Assembly: GCA_033060915.1 (NCBI GenBank)
Contig: CM065386.1
Span: 9,176,501 to 9,240,500 of the forward strand
DNA: 64,000 nucleotides
Reading direction: 5' to 3'
From: Euryodendron excelsum
Taxonomy: Eukaryota; Streptophyta; Magnoliopsida; Ericales; Pentaphylacaceae
Below the pieces are notes generated by a model that saw only the letters and a list, made by a program, of their open reading frames with translations, ran no database searches and was not told where the DNA came from. Positions 50,402 to 61,706 of the stretch are shown here, in pieces (position 1 is the first letter of the stretch; every line of letters starts with the position of its first letter). Made by a program: the position numbers and the translations under genes.

Positions 50402-51002
50402 TGTAGGTGGGATTTTTCTGGAAGGCTGGGCCGAACTCTCAGGCCCAAAAATGGATGAGTCCAGGTATCTCTTACAAGACGAAGAAGTTAGAATGGGTCG
50501 ACCCGTAAAGGGCCGATCACACTCCGAAGATTAAGTCAGCAAGCTTAATCGATGAAGACGAATGAGAGTGGTCAGTATTGGGGGTTAACTGTCCATACCT
50601 GACTCTCGGTACCTTGGGTATTTATAGGACTTTCGAGGGAGTGTGTTCTGCCTTAGCCTACCAGCAGGCTCTCATGGCCTGCTGGGTAGGCGTCATCATT
50701 GACGCCGCCTGATTATCCACAGGGTCTGGCGCACCGTCGTGAAGGATTCCGGCTGACCGAATGTGCACGTTCACGTCGCGTGGGCAACTGCATGCGTATT
50801 AAATGCGAGTCAACTCTGCATTTAATGCGCAGAGACCGCTAGCGGTTTGGGCTCGCCTTTCGTGGTTTGGGCTGTGTTGTGAAGGAGGTCGGCAGTCTGG
50901 CCTTCCCGCTAATTCTGATCTGGGCCACCAAAGTGGGCCTAACTTTAGCTTGGGCAGATTGGGCCTCATCCATTGGGCTGGCCCGGGGGTTACTCCCCCA
51001 CA
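50402..51002 (-). repeat. 5' LTR of the Tat-lineage element
   Basis: In element sense it runs from TGTGGGGGAGTAACC to CCCACCTACA (601 bp). The minus-strand TATA box lies at 50619-50626. It is bordered outside by ATAAC (51003-51007). Confidence 0.93.
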
Positions 51003-51921
51003 ATAACTATTTATGGCCCAATTCAAATGCATGAGTTATAAATAAATAATACTCTATAAAAATCATAATTATAATAGTTAAGTCCTCCTTATTAAAATCA
51101 ACAATAAATTAGTCTCCTCTTTCATTAATCTTTTTATGCCAACAATTTTGTCTCTCTGAATCCCTATTAATTTAGTATCCACTAAAACTATTTTCAATTT
51201 TTTTCCTTTTTGGTAGGCCTTTTATTGTTCTCCTTTTTATTTTTTACTTCTTTTCACATGTATCACATGTAACATTATTTCTATTGTATAACTTTTTTTA
51301 ATAATTTTAATTCTATGATAGTTGCAACTTGAACATCAGATAAGCATAGTGGGCCCTAACTAAGCCCAATTATCCAATCCCAATTCTTTAATCCATTTGG
51401 AACCACTAACATTTGATCAAGCTGAGTTTGGGCCGTTTGGATTTGAAAATTCCTCATTTTCTTGCACTCATATCTTTCCATGTGCTGCATATCTTGCTCA
51501 AAGTAGAAGAAAACGTGAGTAATTTTTTTTTTTTTTTTTTGGGTTCTTAGGTAGCTTAGGGGTTGAAAACATAGGATAAAATTGATAAATGTTCTGCTGG
51601 GGGAAAAACAAAAAAGCACCAAGCAAGCCAAATATGGGCTTTCCAAAGCCCTGATACAAGCCCAACATGAGCTTTGTACATTACAACTTAAGAAGGATTA
51701 TTGGCCAGCATGCCAGTGACGTGATTAAACGTTGATAAAAGCAGTGCTAGGATAGGGGAAATGGGCAAGGCCCAATGCAAATATTTGGGCCCCCAAGCAA
51801 ATTTTAGTTTGGTTTTGAACGGGCTTGGCCTAATTCAACTCCGCAGAGGGGATTGGACTATAATTACACCCTTGGATTGGACCTAGGCAGAAGCACATGT
51901 GATATTCTGAGACAGTAGCAA

Positions 51922-51952
<31 letters not shown>

Positions 51953-53457
51953 AAGAGTTTAGGATAATTTGGGCATTACTGAACATGGCTAGAATATTAA
52001 CTAATAAAAAAAACAAGGCCCAACATAATTTTAATGAAGGAATCATGCATGCAAAGCAAGATTAATCAACTTTGTTGGAGGACATTCCACCATCCAATTT
52101 GCAAAATCACATGCTTTTAGTGAACTTTTCTCAAGCTCCTCCTTTTATATGATTAATGTTGTCAGACTTAAGTGGGTAGTAAATTTCCTAGCTAGTTGGT
52201 TTCTTCCAAAAATTTCTACTCGACTGTTGGTATTAAGAAAATGATTAATGTACATACTAGCATGACAATAAAAGGCATCATTTGAAGGTTCGCATTACTT
52301 CAGTGTAAGTCAGCCGAGTTTAGGTAGTGGACATTGGCCTGACAGTCTATAAGTCTGTCCAAGTTTGCTCATAAATTATAAGATTTAGGGTCGCATTTTA
52401 ACTCAGGGTTGGTCGAGTAGATATTTTAGGCCTGGTTGTAATTACAGGTTGGGCTTAGGAAGAGTGCTTGAAGATCAGGTCAACTTGCAAATTTCATAAA
52501 TTAAATATAATTCTATGCATAATTACATGTATTGATATTTTATATAATTTAACTAGGTTGCGAGAGAATGAACTCCTAACTTTTAGGATCATAAGAAAAC
52601 ACTCAAATCACTTAACTACGTCTTTTGTATTTAAGTTATGATATAGATATTTTTATTATGGATAGCTTATGGGCCATATCGGCATGCCAAGGATTTTCTA
52701 ATTTTTTTTTAACAGTTTGGAAATTTAAGTTTATGGCTGATATTGAGCTGGGCAAGGCTCGGCACTACACCTTTGTCATTATGTAGGTCCTGCCCAAGCC
52801 TGCCCAACTTTGGCCAATTTCACCCATGACTTTAGGTAATCTTGGCCTAATTCAAGTAGGCCTGCCCAACTTAGGCCAATTCACCCATGACTTTAGGTAA
52901 TCTTGGCCTAATTCAAGTAGGCCTGCCCAACTATGGCCAATTCACCCATGACTTTAGGTAATCTTGGCCTAATTCAAGTAGGCCTGCCCAACTTTGGCCA
53001 ATTTCACCCATGACTTTAGGTAATCTTGGCCAATTCCACTCATGACTTTCGGCAATCTTAGCTTAATTAAAGTAGTGAAGCCCACTAGTTGAAGCTTGAT
53101 TTACAATTACAATTGTGACTACAATTGTACTTAAGAATGTTAAGAATTTTTTAACTTCGGCCTTCTTGTGATCTCTTCTGATAAACTTAACATAAAAAAA
53201 AAAAAACAATGTTAAGAACTTCTGTTGTTCTGATTTTTTGGTGTCTGACTTTAGTCAATCATTTCTTATTAGAACAAAATTAATTAAATTGATTTTTTCA
53301 AAATATATCAACAAGAAACAAAAATAAAACATTAGAACTTGGTAAGTTCATAACAAATATCGCCCTCCATTATAGACTGCAAGGGTCTTGGAAGTTTCCA
53401 AGCCCTCAAAAATATCATGTTACACACCAAACTAAACACATTTCCACTTGGAACCAT
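51003..53457. other. Intergenic with GCCTGCCC-type repeats
   Basis: No gene is supported. The interval contains a poly(T) run at 51522-51540, a (TA)n/(GA)n tract at 51921-51952, degenerate GGGCTTGG/GGCCTGG motifs from 52300 onward, and the tandem array at 52798-53043. Confidence 0.45.
52798..53043. repeat. Tandem repeat, 61-62 bp unit, four copies
   Basis: Units begin GCCTGCCCAACTTTGGCC at 52798, 52860, 52921 and 52982, and continue with CACCCATGACTTTAGGTAAT and CTTGGCCTAATTCAAGTAG. The last copy is diverged. Copies are more than 90% alike, so the array is fairly recent. Confidence 0.9.
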
Positions 53458-53464
53458 GTGATTG

Positions 53465-53857
53465 GTCCAAATTTTCTCCGACATGAAGCCACAGGTGTTT
53501 TTCGCGCGGTCGGTTTGGAAAGTGTCTCTGATTTTGACCACCGGCTCAGGCGCGTCGGTCGTTTTACTCGGGTTTTCTTGCTTTACCGGTTACGTGCCTT
53601 GACTCCGAAGACAAGACCACCGACAGGTGTCGGTTACTTGGTGGGCGCGGCAGTCTCAGTCCAATCGAAGACACTGTTTCTGCTTGCGGGGGTCCACAAA
53701 TGTCGGTTTACGGGACACGTTTTTTCGTGCTTGTTTGTCGTTTGCCTGTCCGAAGATTCGGTTTTTGGACATCGCGCGAATTTAACGGCTGATTCCACTC
53801 CGGTCGTTTTTAGCCGTTTAACCGTTACATTGCATTTAAAAATGAGTATCCATTCCC

Positions 53858-53886
<29 letters not shown>
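53465..53886 (+). promoter_or_regulatory. CpG-rich, promoter-like island with no attached gene
   Basis: This stretch is much richer in CpG than its surroundings (many CGCG, CGGT and CCGT words) and ends with a TTTAAAAATG box followed by a (CT)n tract at 53857-53882, a layout like a plant core promoter with a pyrimidine patch. The 154-codon open frame at 53458-53922 is probably due to the high GC content, since it runs through the (CT)n tract and matches nothing I know. It could be a promoter for a non-coding RNA, a gene relic or a GC-rich repeat. Confidence 0.35.
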
Positions 53887-53888
<2 letters not shown>

Positions 53889-55918
53889 AATCAATCATCT
53901 TTTAGGACTTTCAAATGACTAGGACTGTCTATTATATGATATATTTTATGTGCTTTTAAAATCTCCTTGCATGGAGGCTTTATGGCGTAAATGGGTCCTT
54001 ACTTAAGAAATTATTAGATTAATTAACTAATCAATGATATTTCAATTTTATACTTTGAAATGATGAGCTTTTATGCGAATGTTGTATCTTTTTTTGAGCG
54101 TGCTGGGTTACTTCAGATTCATGAGGATAACATAAGATTTGTTTGATCCTCAACCACACGACATCTGATTAATTATATTAGAAAATTACGATTAAATAGG
54201 CCTTAATCAATTCTGATTGAACATTTTGTGGGTAGAAAATATTTTAACTAAATCACTAAAACATGCCTTGTTCTCAATTATTGAGGCGATTCTTAGGCTT
54301 TTCCTTTAAAAATTTTTTAAGTGACCTTCATGATTCAATGAACTTAATTAAGATGATAGTTTTCATCCTCTCAAAGGGATATACAAGATATTCTTTGGAC
54401 CATCCTCCAAAAATTAGGCTTCAAGACTCCTATTTTATCCTTTTGAACAACTTTGAGTCTAGTAGTTGGTTGCTCCGTTTTTTGATGAGTTTCAAATTGT
54501 AATTAGGATGAAAAAATTTTAATCTATCTTACTAAACTTAATGCAACCTTCTAAAACTTCAATTGTAAGCCAAACTCAAATAGTCCTACAATTATATATA
54601 GTTCTAGAGTACTTAATTATTAGGTTATCAAGATAAATTGAGCTTTGATTATATAAATTACAAAATTTAAAATATGATCAAGTTTGATACATTTGTTTTC
54701 TAAACTAGCCTCAAATGAGCCTATAGCGGAGCCAAAGGTCAGTTGCACTCATATAACTCTAATTCATTTTACGATCTTGGAAACTTGTAAGTTGTAAAAT
54801 CAAAAAACAAAACGATTGTGCTCACAATTTTTTAAGTTATCCTTATTATTTGTACTCTAGGATCACCATTAAAGCAATAATTAACTCCTTGGGCTACCTC
54901 AAAGCCTTTGACCTAGTAATTACTTGGTTTGTGTAGGATGAAAAGACTATACAAACTCTAAGATTAATCAAAGTGCAGGCAAGCTGGCCCGAATACCTAA
55001 TTATAAAAAATAAAAAAAAATAGTGCTAATGACTTAATAAAGTCATAAAAGAGAAATCAAAGCTCTTTTTTTTTTTTTTTTCTACATGCATGTATGACAA
55101 TAAAAATAATTAATAAATAAAATAATAAAATAACGAAACAAAACTACATTAGGTAATTCATAGCACTACTGGAGCTCAGAGTAACAGATAGTGACCTAAC
55201 TTCATGATCACTGTAACATTATTGAAGTTCCAATTACCATTTCGTCCCAGCTTTGATCGAAGCTCGGATGTGAGATGAAATTAGAACTAAACCTCTCATG
55301 TTATCCTCCAAATTAATCCCATATCAATCATGTGTCAGGGACAATGAGTCGGATAAGCATTCCGATTAAGCTATATTATATTGACAGAAAACACATAAAA
55401 GGATTAATGAGTATGGCTCAAGTTTTACATAACTGGGGTCCAGCGATTAGGTTTAGAAGTCTTTCAATTTGAAGAATACTATCTTTTTTCATTTTTCTCC
55501 CTCAGTTTTTTCAAAGTAACTTTCTTTAGAAGTCTCATCATGCATTCCTTTATAAAGAAATTAAGTTATAAGAATATTAACATAAGATCAAACCAAGATT
55601 ACGAAGATAAGGATCGTATCTATCTCGCTATTTGACCAAAGAAAAAACTTGAAGGAAATAAGATGTTAGGTAGGATACATACTGATGAAGGTGTGTTAGG
55701 TAAAAAAGAAAAAGAAAAAAAGAAACAATCTTAGACCATTCAAATCAATTTAGTGATTATTTTGAGTTATAAAGCAGTAGCAAGATCTTGTTTTATTAAT
55801 TAATTTTTTTATATTTAATATGAACAAGCACCCATTTGCAAGGCTGCACACAGACAACTATCTTCCTTCTCATTCCTTAATGGTTCTCTATAATTTTTCT
55901 AGAATCTTAATGTGAATG
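53887..55918. other. Intergenic AT-rich region
   Basis: Nothing that I can support as a gene. The 79-codon frame at 54263-54502 has no recognisable domain. Poly(T) and poly(A) runs occur near 55065 and 55011. Confidence 0.45.
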
Positions 55919-56071
55919 TACTGACAATGTAAAATTTTTTTACACAATCAAGTATTAAAATGTGACATGTGTCTATGAGTCTTGTTTCTTTATATTGTAC
56001 TTAAATTTTAAAAGACACGTGTCATACTTTAATGTTATGCTTATGTAAAAAAATTCTACATTGTCAGTGCA
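55919..56071. mobile_element. Small inverted-repeat MITE, about 153 bp
   Basis: The left arm TACTGACAATGTAAAATTTT and the reverse complement of the right arm TGCACTGACAATGTAGAATT match well. Pairing continues inward through GTGACATGTGTC and GACACGTGTCATAC, so the whole element folds as a long hairpin. No coding capacity. The target duplication is unclear. Confidence 0.65.
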
Positions 56072-56673
56072 TCAAAACTAAACTCTATAATGCTTTTTGA
56101 AGATCATATTGGGATCTATGATACTTTTTGAAGATCATCATCAGTAAACTAAGATAAATCATAATTAATGACAAATTAATCTGGTCTAAGTTTTCTCCGA
56201 CTGGCTTCATGTTTGGTATGTCCAAAACTCGACATGAGTTGAAACCTAAGGTTGATAGTATTCACCTAACTTGTTTGTGTGGCAAGAGGAACTCAACCAA
56301 CTGTGCCTAGTGTTTTGTCCCACTCGTACAAAAAAAGTAGAGGAAATTATGTTGAATTTGTCTTTGTTTTTGGATATTGAGGCTGTGACTAACAAGACAT
56401 AGCGAGCACAAGAGATATAAGCAGCTCCTTGCAGGTGTCCTTGTTTCTTGATTAGAATGGCATCAGTAGGATATTCTTCACATCCAATTATTAAAGTTTC
56501 TGATAATGGTTTGAAAATTTACCCTAATTCCTAGTTAGAGCTAATTAATCTCCCACCGAAACTCCATTAACGTAACAATTAGAGCGGAGAAGATTGTTTC
56601 TCATAAATGTTAATTTCTGTCCAATAACATAGCGACCCACGATGTCCTTCGTCTTGTCCATTCCACCCTCCCC

Positions 56674-56675
<2 letters not shown>

Positions 56676-56708
<33 letters not shown>
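56676..56708. repeat. Poly(C) homopolymer, 33 nt
   Basis: An uninterrupted C run after CCTCCCCAA, close to a second C/G-rich palindromic patch at 56811-56826. It is the longer of two such tracts in the window. Confidence 0.9.
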
Positions 56709-56710
<2 letters not shown>

Positions 56711-57507
56711 CACACAATAATACCAAGTCTGGCAAGTCACATTCATTTCCAAATTTTCATTTTTTCTTTAGGTTCAAATTCTTGAACTTTTTCTCTAATC
56801 TCTCTTCCCTCCCCCCCGCGGGGGCCTGTTTTGCTTAGTTAAAAAATGAGAAGAGGTAGTCAGCATAACAACCCCTCTTAAACATGATCATAAGAGTTTT
56901 CATTTGCGACAGAATGGTTGGTTTGGGCCATAACTATTTATTCAGAAGAGTGAGTTTGTCGCCACAGCCTCATTAAAGTACAAGCGATATTCAGCGCCTT
57001 CTCAATTCACACAATTACTACTGTAAATAAATTTGAACAAGCGACCATTGAGAGAAAAATGAGATTCTAAGCTCTGCTATTAAAACCAACTCAACTACAA
57101 CATCAGTGGCCTAATCCCTCTCTCGTTTTATGTTTTTGTTATTTTTTTCACTTACCTGTAACTAACCAAAACGGCCAGGCCAGGCCACTACATCTTTGTT
57201 GTTTTTGAGTGGCAAAAACTGTTTCACTCAGGGTCAGCTCCAACTCCGCAAGTGTGGGTTAAAGAAAGGAGGTGGCCCCCCCAAGACAAAAAAAGGCAGA
57301 CAAAGAGAAGACCTCTCGTAGAGGCCCATTTGGCTTGGAGCAAAACAGGTGAATTCGAACTGTATATCATCACCACCTTCTGTACCCTTTTTATCCTCCT
57401 TTCCCAGGAACCCCTCATTAATTTGGATCGAGTCACCTTCTAATGGAGTCCAATCCTATTAGAATATCTAGGCTCTCTAAATTCCAATTGGTTACACGTT
57501 CACACAC

Positions 57508-57508
<1 letters not shown>

Positions 57509-57564
<56 letters not shown>
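57509..57564. repeat. (CT)n microsatellite
   Basis: About 27 CT units follow ACACACACC. It is one of several long CT/GA tracts in the window, with others at 4913, 17039, 38763, 53857 and 59155. Confidence 0.95.
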
Positions 57565-57568
<4 letters not shown>

Positions 57569-57718
57569 GAACTTGTACATGAAAAGGTTCATGTTACATA
57601 GCATACCAGTTCTCTCTAACATGTACTAAAAGTTAGGTTCCATTCTTACAAGTGATCATGTTGCATGGCAACTAATGTGTAGGTCCAAGTGGCCTTTTCT
57701 GGCCGGTGACAGCTTATC

Positions 57719-57750
57719 GGCTACGTGAGGTTCCACGTCACCACGTCTGT
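57719..57750. promoter_or_regulatory. Cluster of three ACGT elements
   Basis: ACGT cores lie at 57723-57726, 57735-57738 and 57743-57746, in contexts CTACGTGAGG, CCACGTCACC and CACGTCTG. Clustered ACGT sites resemble ABRE/G-box modules bound by bZIP factors. No gene next to them could be identified. Confidence 0.3.
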
Positions 57751-59153
57751 TTTGGACTTGGCATGAGGTGTCCCAAGTTGGTACGTTGAAGAACCTCCAC
57801 TTCATGCATGACCAAATTGGCAGTAGCAATCATTTTCATTTCATTCTCACTTTCCTTTCAAAAAAATTGGATTTCAAATACTACGTGCATGCAAGGATGG
57901 CGAATGATCCGCATTTACGAAGATCAACGTTAATAAACTACTTATATTAGGAAACTTCCTCGACATAGAACACGCAGATCAGTGTAATTTGTTCTCATTT
58001 TCTTTCTGGCTATTCGTTTTTTTTTTTTTTGTGTCATGATAATAAAGCTGTCGGGAATCCAGGGAAGCTAGCATGAACTTGGTTTAGTTTTTGTAAGAAA
58101 CATGGATTATCAAAGCAAAGTAGTTCTACAATTCAATCATTAGGTATGTATAGAATGAAGTCTTCATATCCACCTTAGAGGTTTGGATAGTGACATGAAC
58201 CAATACCACGGCTAGGATTGAGAATTAAAAAAAAAGGGCCTACGGTTGTAATTATCGCCACATGATCTTGATATGATAGTGCGAGTTGTTGTTGAACATT
58301 AGCAATTTGATGATTAAATTAGGAGGTAATGGTTGCTCAAGGTTTCTTGAAGAGACTAAATTTCTCTGTGGCCTTTAATGGAGTATTGAAATTACTTAGC
58401 AGATTTCACTGGAGCTCAATTATACGTTTGAAATGCTCTATTTCAGTAAAGGGAAGACTTACTATTGGAAGTGGAGATGGAAATGATCTATATCATCATC
58501 AAGTTGAAGTGCACCACAGGAAAGAAAGGCAGCAGCCAGCAAGATTGCAGATATATCCATCATAACAAAAACCCACTTGGTCACTTGGTAGCTTAGCACC
58601 ATCTACATATATATATATATATATAACATTTGTGTAAGATCTCCTAATTGGTTTTAAAATTTTAGCATTGATTTGTTGAAATCCAAGTAAAACTCACTTC
58701 TGTCGAGTTTGATTAAAGGAAGTAATTCTCCTCTTTTCAATTGAAGTGCGACAATTTACAAAATAATTATTTACTTGACCTTTGTAGAGATCCACAATAT
58801 TCTAGTCCCTGTTTGTTTCACAAGAAATCACTTCAACCTACAACGCATTTTTTTTTTCGAAGTAACCAATGCGAGTTTAACCAAGAACATGTCTTGTTTT
58901 ATTACGTTAAATTAACTTCAATCAACATAATTAAAGCTTCAACTATAATTTTGGCTTCAATAACAAGGTCCAGGATGGCCTTTCTCATTGCTGTCTTGTC
59001 TTCATTCAAGTGTTCTCAACTTTTTGTATTCAGGATTCTCCACCTTTTAGTTCAAATATCTAACCACCTCATCTTTTGCTTCTATTATTTATGCCTGCAT
59101 GTCCCTTCCTACGTAATCCTTTCTAATGGGCCAATGAGGGAGGTCATATCATG

Positions 59154-59154
<1 letters not shown>

Positions 59155-59199
<45 letters not shown>
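59155..59199. repeat. (CT)n microsatellite
   Basis: About 22 CT units directly after the sequence GTCATATCATGAGT. Confidence 0.95.
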
Positions 59200-59201
<2 letters not shown>

Positions 59202-59529
59202 AAGGAGCTAGGCTACCCTAGTACTTTACCCTAATGTCTGTTGCTATTGTCCTTTTTGGAGTCTGGCACCATTGGATATTCATCAAATTATTTTCAACTT
59301 TGGTAGTCATTGACCCTATATAGCCTGTGTGGTGAGAATGCATGTATATTATCAACTAAAACAGTCCAAGAATAGGCACTCAATGTTTTCTTGAAGGTTG
59401 TAGCCTAACTTCAGACATAAAAAGAGCAAATAACACAGGTACTGTCACTACTTTAATTTGGTCGTAGGTTTTGTTGTGTGTTTGCTATTGGTCGTTTTTT
59501 CGGGTATGGTCGATTTGATTAAGTAATAT

Positions 59530-59713
59530 GATTACAGTTACAAAGTTAATTAGGCTCTAGGTTCTCCACGTCTATGCAGGTCGGTCGTTATGATTACAGT
59601 TACAAAGTTAATTAGGCTCTAGGTTCTCCACGTCTATGCAGGTCGGTCGTTATGATTACAGTTATAAAGTTAATTAGGCTCTAGGTTCTCCATGTCTTTG
59701 CAGGTCGGTCGTT
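59530..59713. repeat. 62-bp tandem repeat, three copies
   Basis: Copies start GATTACAGTTACAAAGTTAA at 59530, 59592 and 59654 and end GCAGGTCGGTCGTTAT. The first two are identical by eye. The third differs by three or four bases and runs into a poly(T). This points to a very recent duplication. Confidence 0.92.
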
Positions 59714-60289
59714 TTTTTCCTGTGTAAAGTCGGCTGATTAAGGAATATTCATTCATACTTTGCTGGACCTAATTACATGACTAATCGAGACATTAAACAT
59801 TCATGCCATCTAGCTTAATTACTACCAAGATTCTAGATATTTTCTGATACGCATGACGGTGCACGACATCTGCAACGTACAACTAAAATAACTTTAAAAT
59901 AGAATCATTACAATTTCTTTTAAAATCCGAAGAAAATTAGAGTGCGCTAAAGGTCATATTTATCGTGCAGATTGAAGAACATCACTTGATTAATTTGCAT
60001 TTCAATGGTAGTACAATAATTGTGAGCATTACCATTTTGCCGAAGTTTCAGATTAGCCTAATCTTACATGAAAGCATTATAGCATCCGAGATTTGAAGAA
60101 AGGTACTCTTAACAAAACTTAAAAAGAACTACTTCAATCATTAAAAGTCCATTCAAGTTTTCTATTACTTTTCTTCTTTATTTTCTTTTCTTAAGTGCTC
60201 TATAATTGAAGATCACTTTTGGTATTAACCAAAAAGCTATAATTAAGCCTGTGCCGACATGCATACATGGGAACGAACATAATATTTGA

Positions 60290-61437
60290 ACAAATTACAC
60301 AAATGGTCTCTGTAATTTTTTAAAAGTTTTCTTTTGGTTCATGTTGTTCTAATTGCAGCACTTTGGCCCTCAAAGTAAAACAAACATGAGAATTAGTCCA
60401 ATTCAAGGCCGACGTCTAGAAACTGATCGAAAAAGACTACGTGTAGCTTAGGAGCCATTTTTATGGACAAAATGGTAAACTCCCACCTTACACAGCAGTC
60501 TTTATTAGTTTGGATCATGTCTTAATTTTGTCATTGTAGTGCCATTTTTATGGACAAAATGGTAAACTCCCACCTTACACAGCAGTCTTTATTAGTTTGG
60601 ATCATGTCTTAATTTTGGCATTGTAGTTTTCATTGCAACAATTACATTCTTTAATTTTTTGAAATATACAAAATTAGTCCAGTTGATAACGGACGATGCT
60701 AAATTGGATGGAAATAAGCATGCACTGATCATGTAAGAGGCATAAGGGTAAATTCATGCCATTTCTCTCATGTCCTGTCTTCTTCTTCGACAATCTTACT
60801 ATCTCCCCTCTGCCCAATACTCTTTGCCATTAGCTTCTCTTTCTATTCTATTTACTTCTCTCTGTTTCTCTTCCATTTTCTTCTATTTCCTCTGTTTTTT
60901 TTTTTCTCTCTCTCTCTCTCTCACTCCCCTCTGTTTCCTCTTCCCTATCTTTTTGTTTTCTTCTTTCATTTCTTTGTCTCTCATCTATATTTTATCTATC
61001 TGTTTTCTTCTATTTTTTTCTCAATGCTTTCTTCTTTCTCTTCTTTCATTCCACCACCCTTCATACATAGAGGAAGAAGAAACTGGTGATTTTGCTGTTA
61101 TGCCCCTTTGTGTACAGCAGCTGATTATATTCCATCCATTTCCACAACGATCGTTATTAGTTGGACTAATTTTGCATATTTTAAGAACTTAAAAAATAAA
61201 ATTGTTATAATTAAAAGTACAGGAACGATGTTGAGAGACAACCTAAATTGTAAACAGTGCTAGTGTAATTTGTCCATACAAATTTTATCCTTAAAAATAG
61301 CACTTTCCTTGACGGCCGTCTCGAATGGTACTAATTCTGCAGGTTAACTTTGAGGGCAAATGTGTTGTAATTAGAACAACAGGAACCAAAAAGAAACTTC
61401 AAGAAAACTACAGAGACCATTTTTGTTATTTGTCCAA
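60290..61437. mobile_element. Mutator-like non-autonomous element, 1.15 kb, 9-bp target duplication
   Basis: The first and last roughly 100 bp are inverted repeats, for example AAATGGTCTCTGTAATTTT at the left against AAATGGTCTCTGTAGTTTT from the right, and both arms share TTGTTCTAATT and GCCCTCAAAGT. It is flanked by the 9-mer AATATTTGA at 60281-60289 and 61438-61446. Long terminal repeats and a 9-bp duplication fit the Mutator superfamily. Inside is an 87-bp duplication (60454-60627) and a CT-rich open frame (60770-61192) made of Ser/Leu/Phe runs that I do not regard as a gene. Confidence 0.7.
60454..60627. repeat. 87-bp direct duplication inside the Mutator-like element
   Basis: GCCATTTTTATGGACAAAAT begins both copies (60454 and 60541), and both end with TCTTAATTTTG followed by CATTGTAGT. 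Only about one base differs by eye, so the duplication is recent. Confidence 0.9.
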
Positions 61438-61706
61438 AATATTTGAACAAACCATAAAATCAGTCAATCACACGTGTGACATTCGTTGGCTAATTCACGG
61501 CTCGCGGTTGCAAATGATCATCCAGTAACTTGGCTAGCAAAAGATTTGTTATGATCAGCCTGTAGTTCATCCATAATGCAAAGAAACTATGTCGATTCAA
61601 AGTATCAAATATGGTTTATTTTCTATCATAGCAACAACGAACGCTTTAGAGCTTCAAATTTTTTCTTTTTCTTTCTTAGTCAATCATCAAGAGAAGGTTA
61701 TTTTTA

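Larger units (their letters stand above)
40829..51002 (-). mobile_element. Ty3/gypsy LTR retrotransposon, Tat lineage, nearly complete but inactive
   Basis: This is a 10.2-kb element on the minus strand. It is flanked by the 5-bp duplication ATAAC at 40824-40828 and 51003-51007. Order in transcription sense: 5' LTR, primer binding site, gag, protease, reverse transcriptase, RNase H, second RNase H, integrase, tandem-repeat region, an antisense gene, 3' LTR. Two RNase H domains, an antisense ORF after pol and 3' tandem repeats are all known traits of the Tat lineage (Retand, RIRE2, Grande, Ogre relatives). No clear polypurine tract is seen next to the 3' LTR. Its GC content is well above the flanks. 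Stops and an indel inactivate it. It disrupts no recognisable host gene. Confidence 0.92.
56072..60280. other. Intergenic region with simple repeats
   Basis: No gene is supported. It includes poly(C) at 56676-56708, a CCCCCGCGGGGG palindrome at 56813-56824, (CT)n at 57509-57564 and 59155-59199, (AT)n at 58602-58624, and a 62-bp triplication at 59530-59713. The 78-codon frame at 58329-58565 and the 58-codon frame at 58978-59154 lack recognisable domains and codon support. Confidence 0.45.

Noticed and set aside
53458..53922. 154-codon open frame on the plus strand
   Set aside because: It lies in a GC-rich patch where stops are rare, runs through a (CT)n microsatellite as Ser-Leu repeats, and shows no recognisable domain.
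58978..59154. Possible 58-aa peptide with a hydrophobic start
   Set aside because: The N-terminus looks vaguely like a signal peptide, but there is no conserved peptide motif, promoter or known family, and it abuts a (CT)n tract.
60770..61192. 140-codon frame rich in Leu/Ser/Phe
   Set aside because: It is the translation of a CT-rich low-complexity stretch inside a non-autonomous Mutator-like element.
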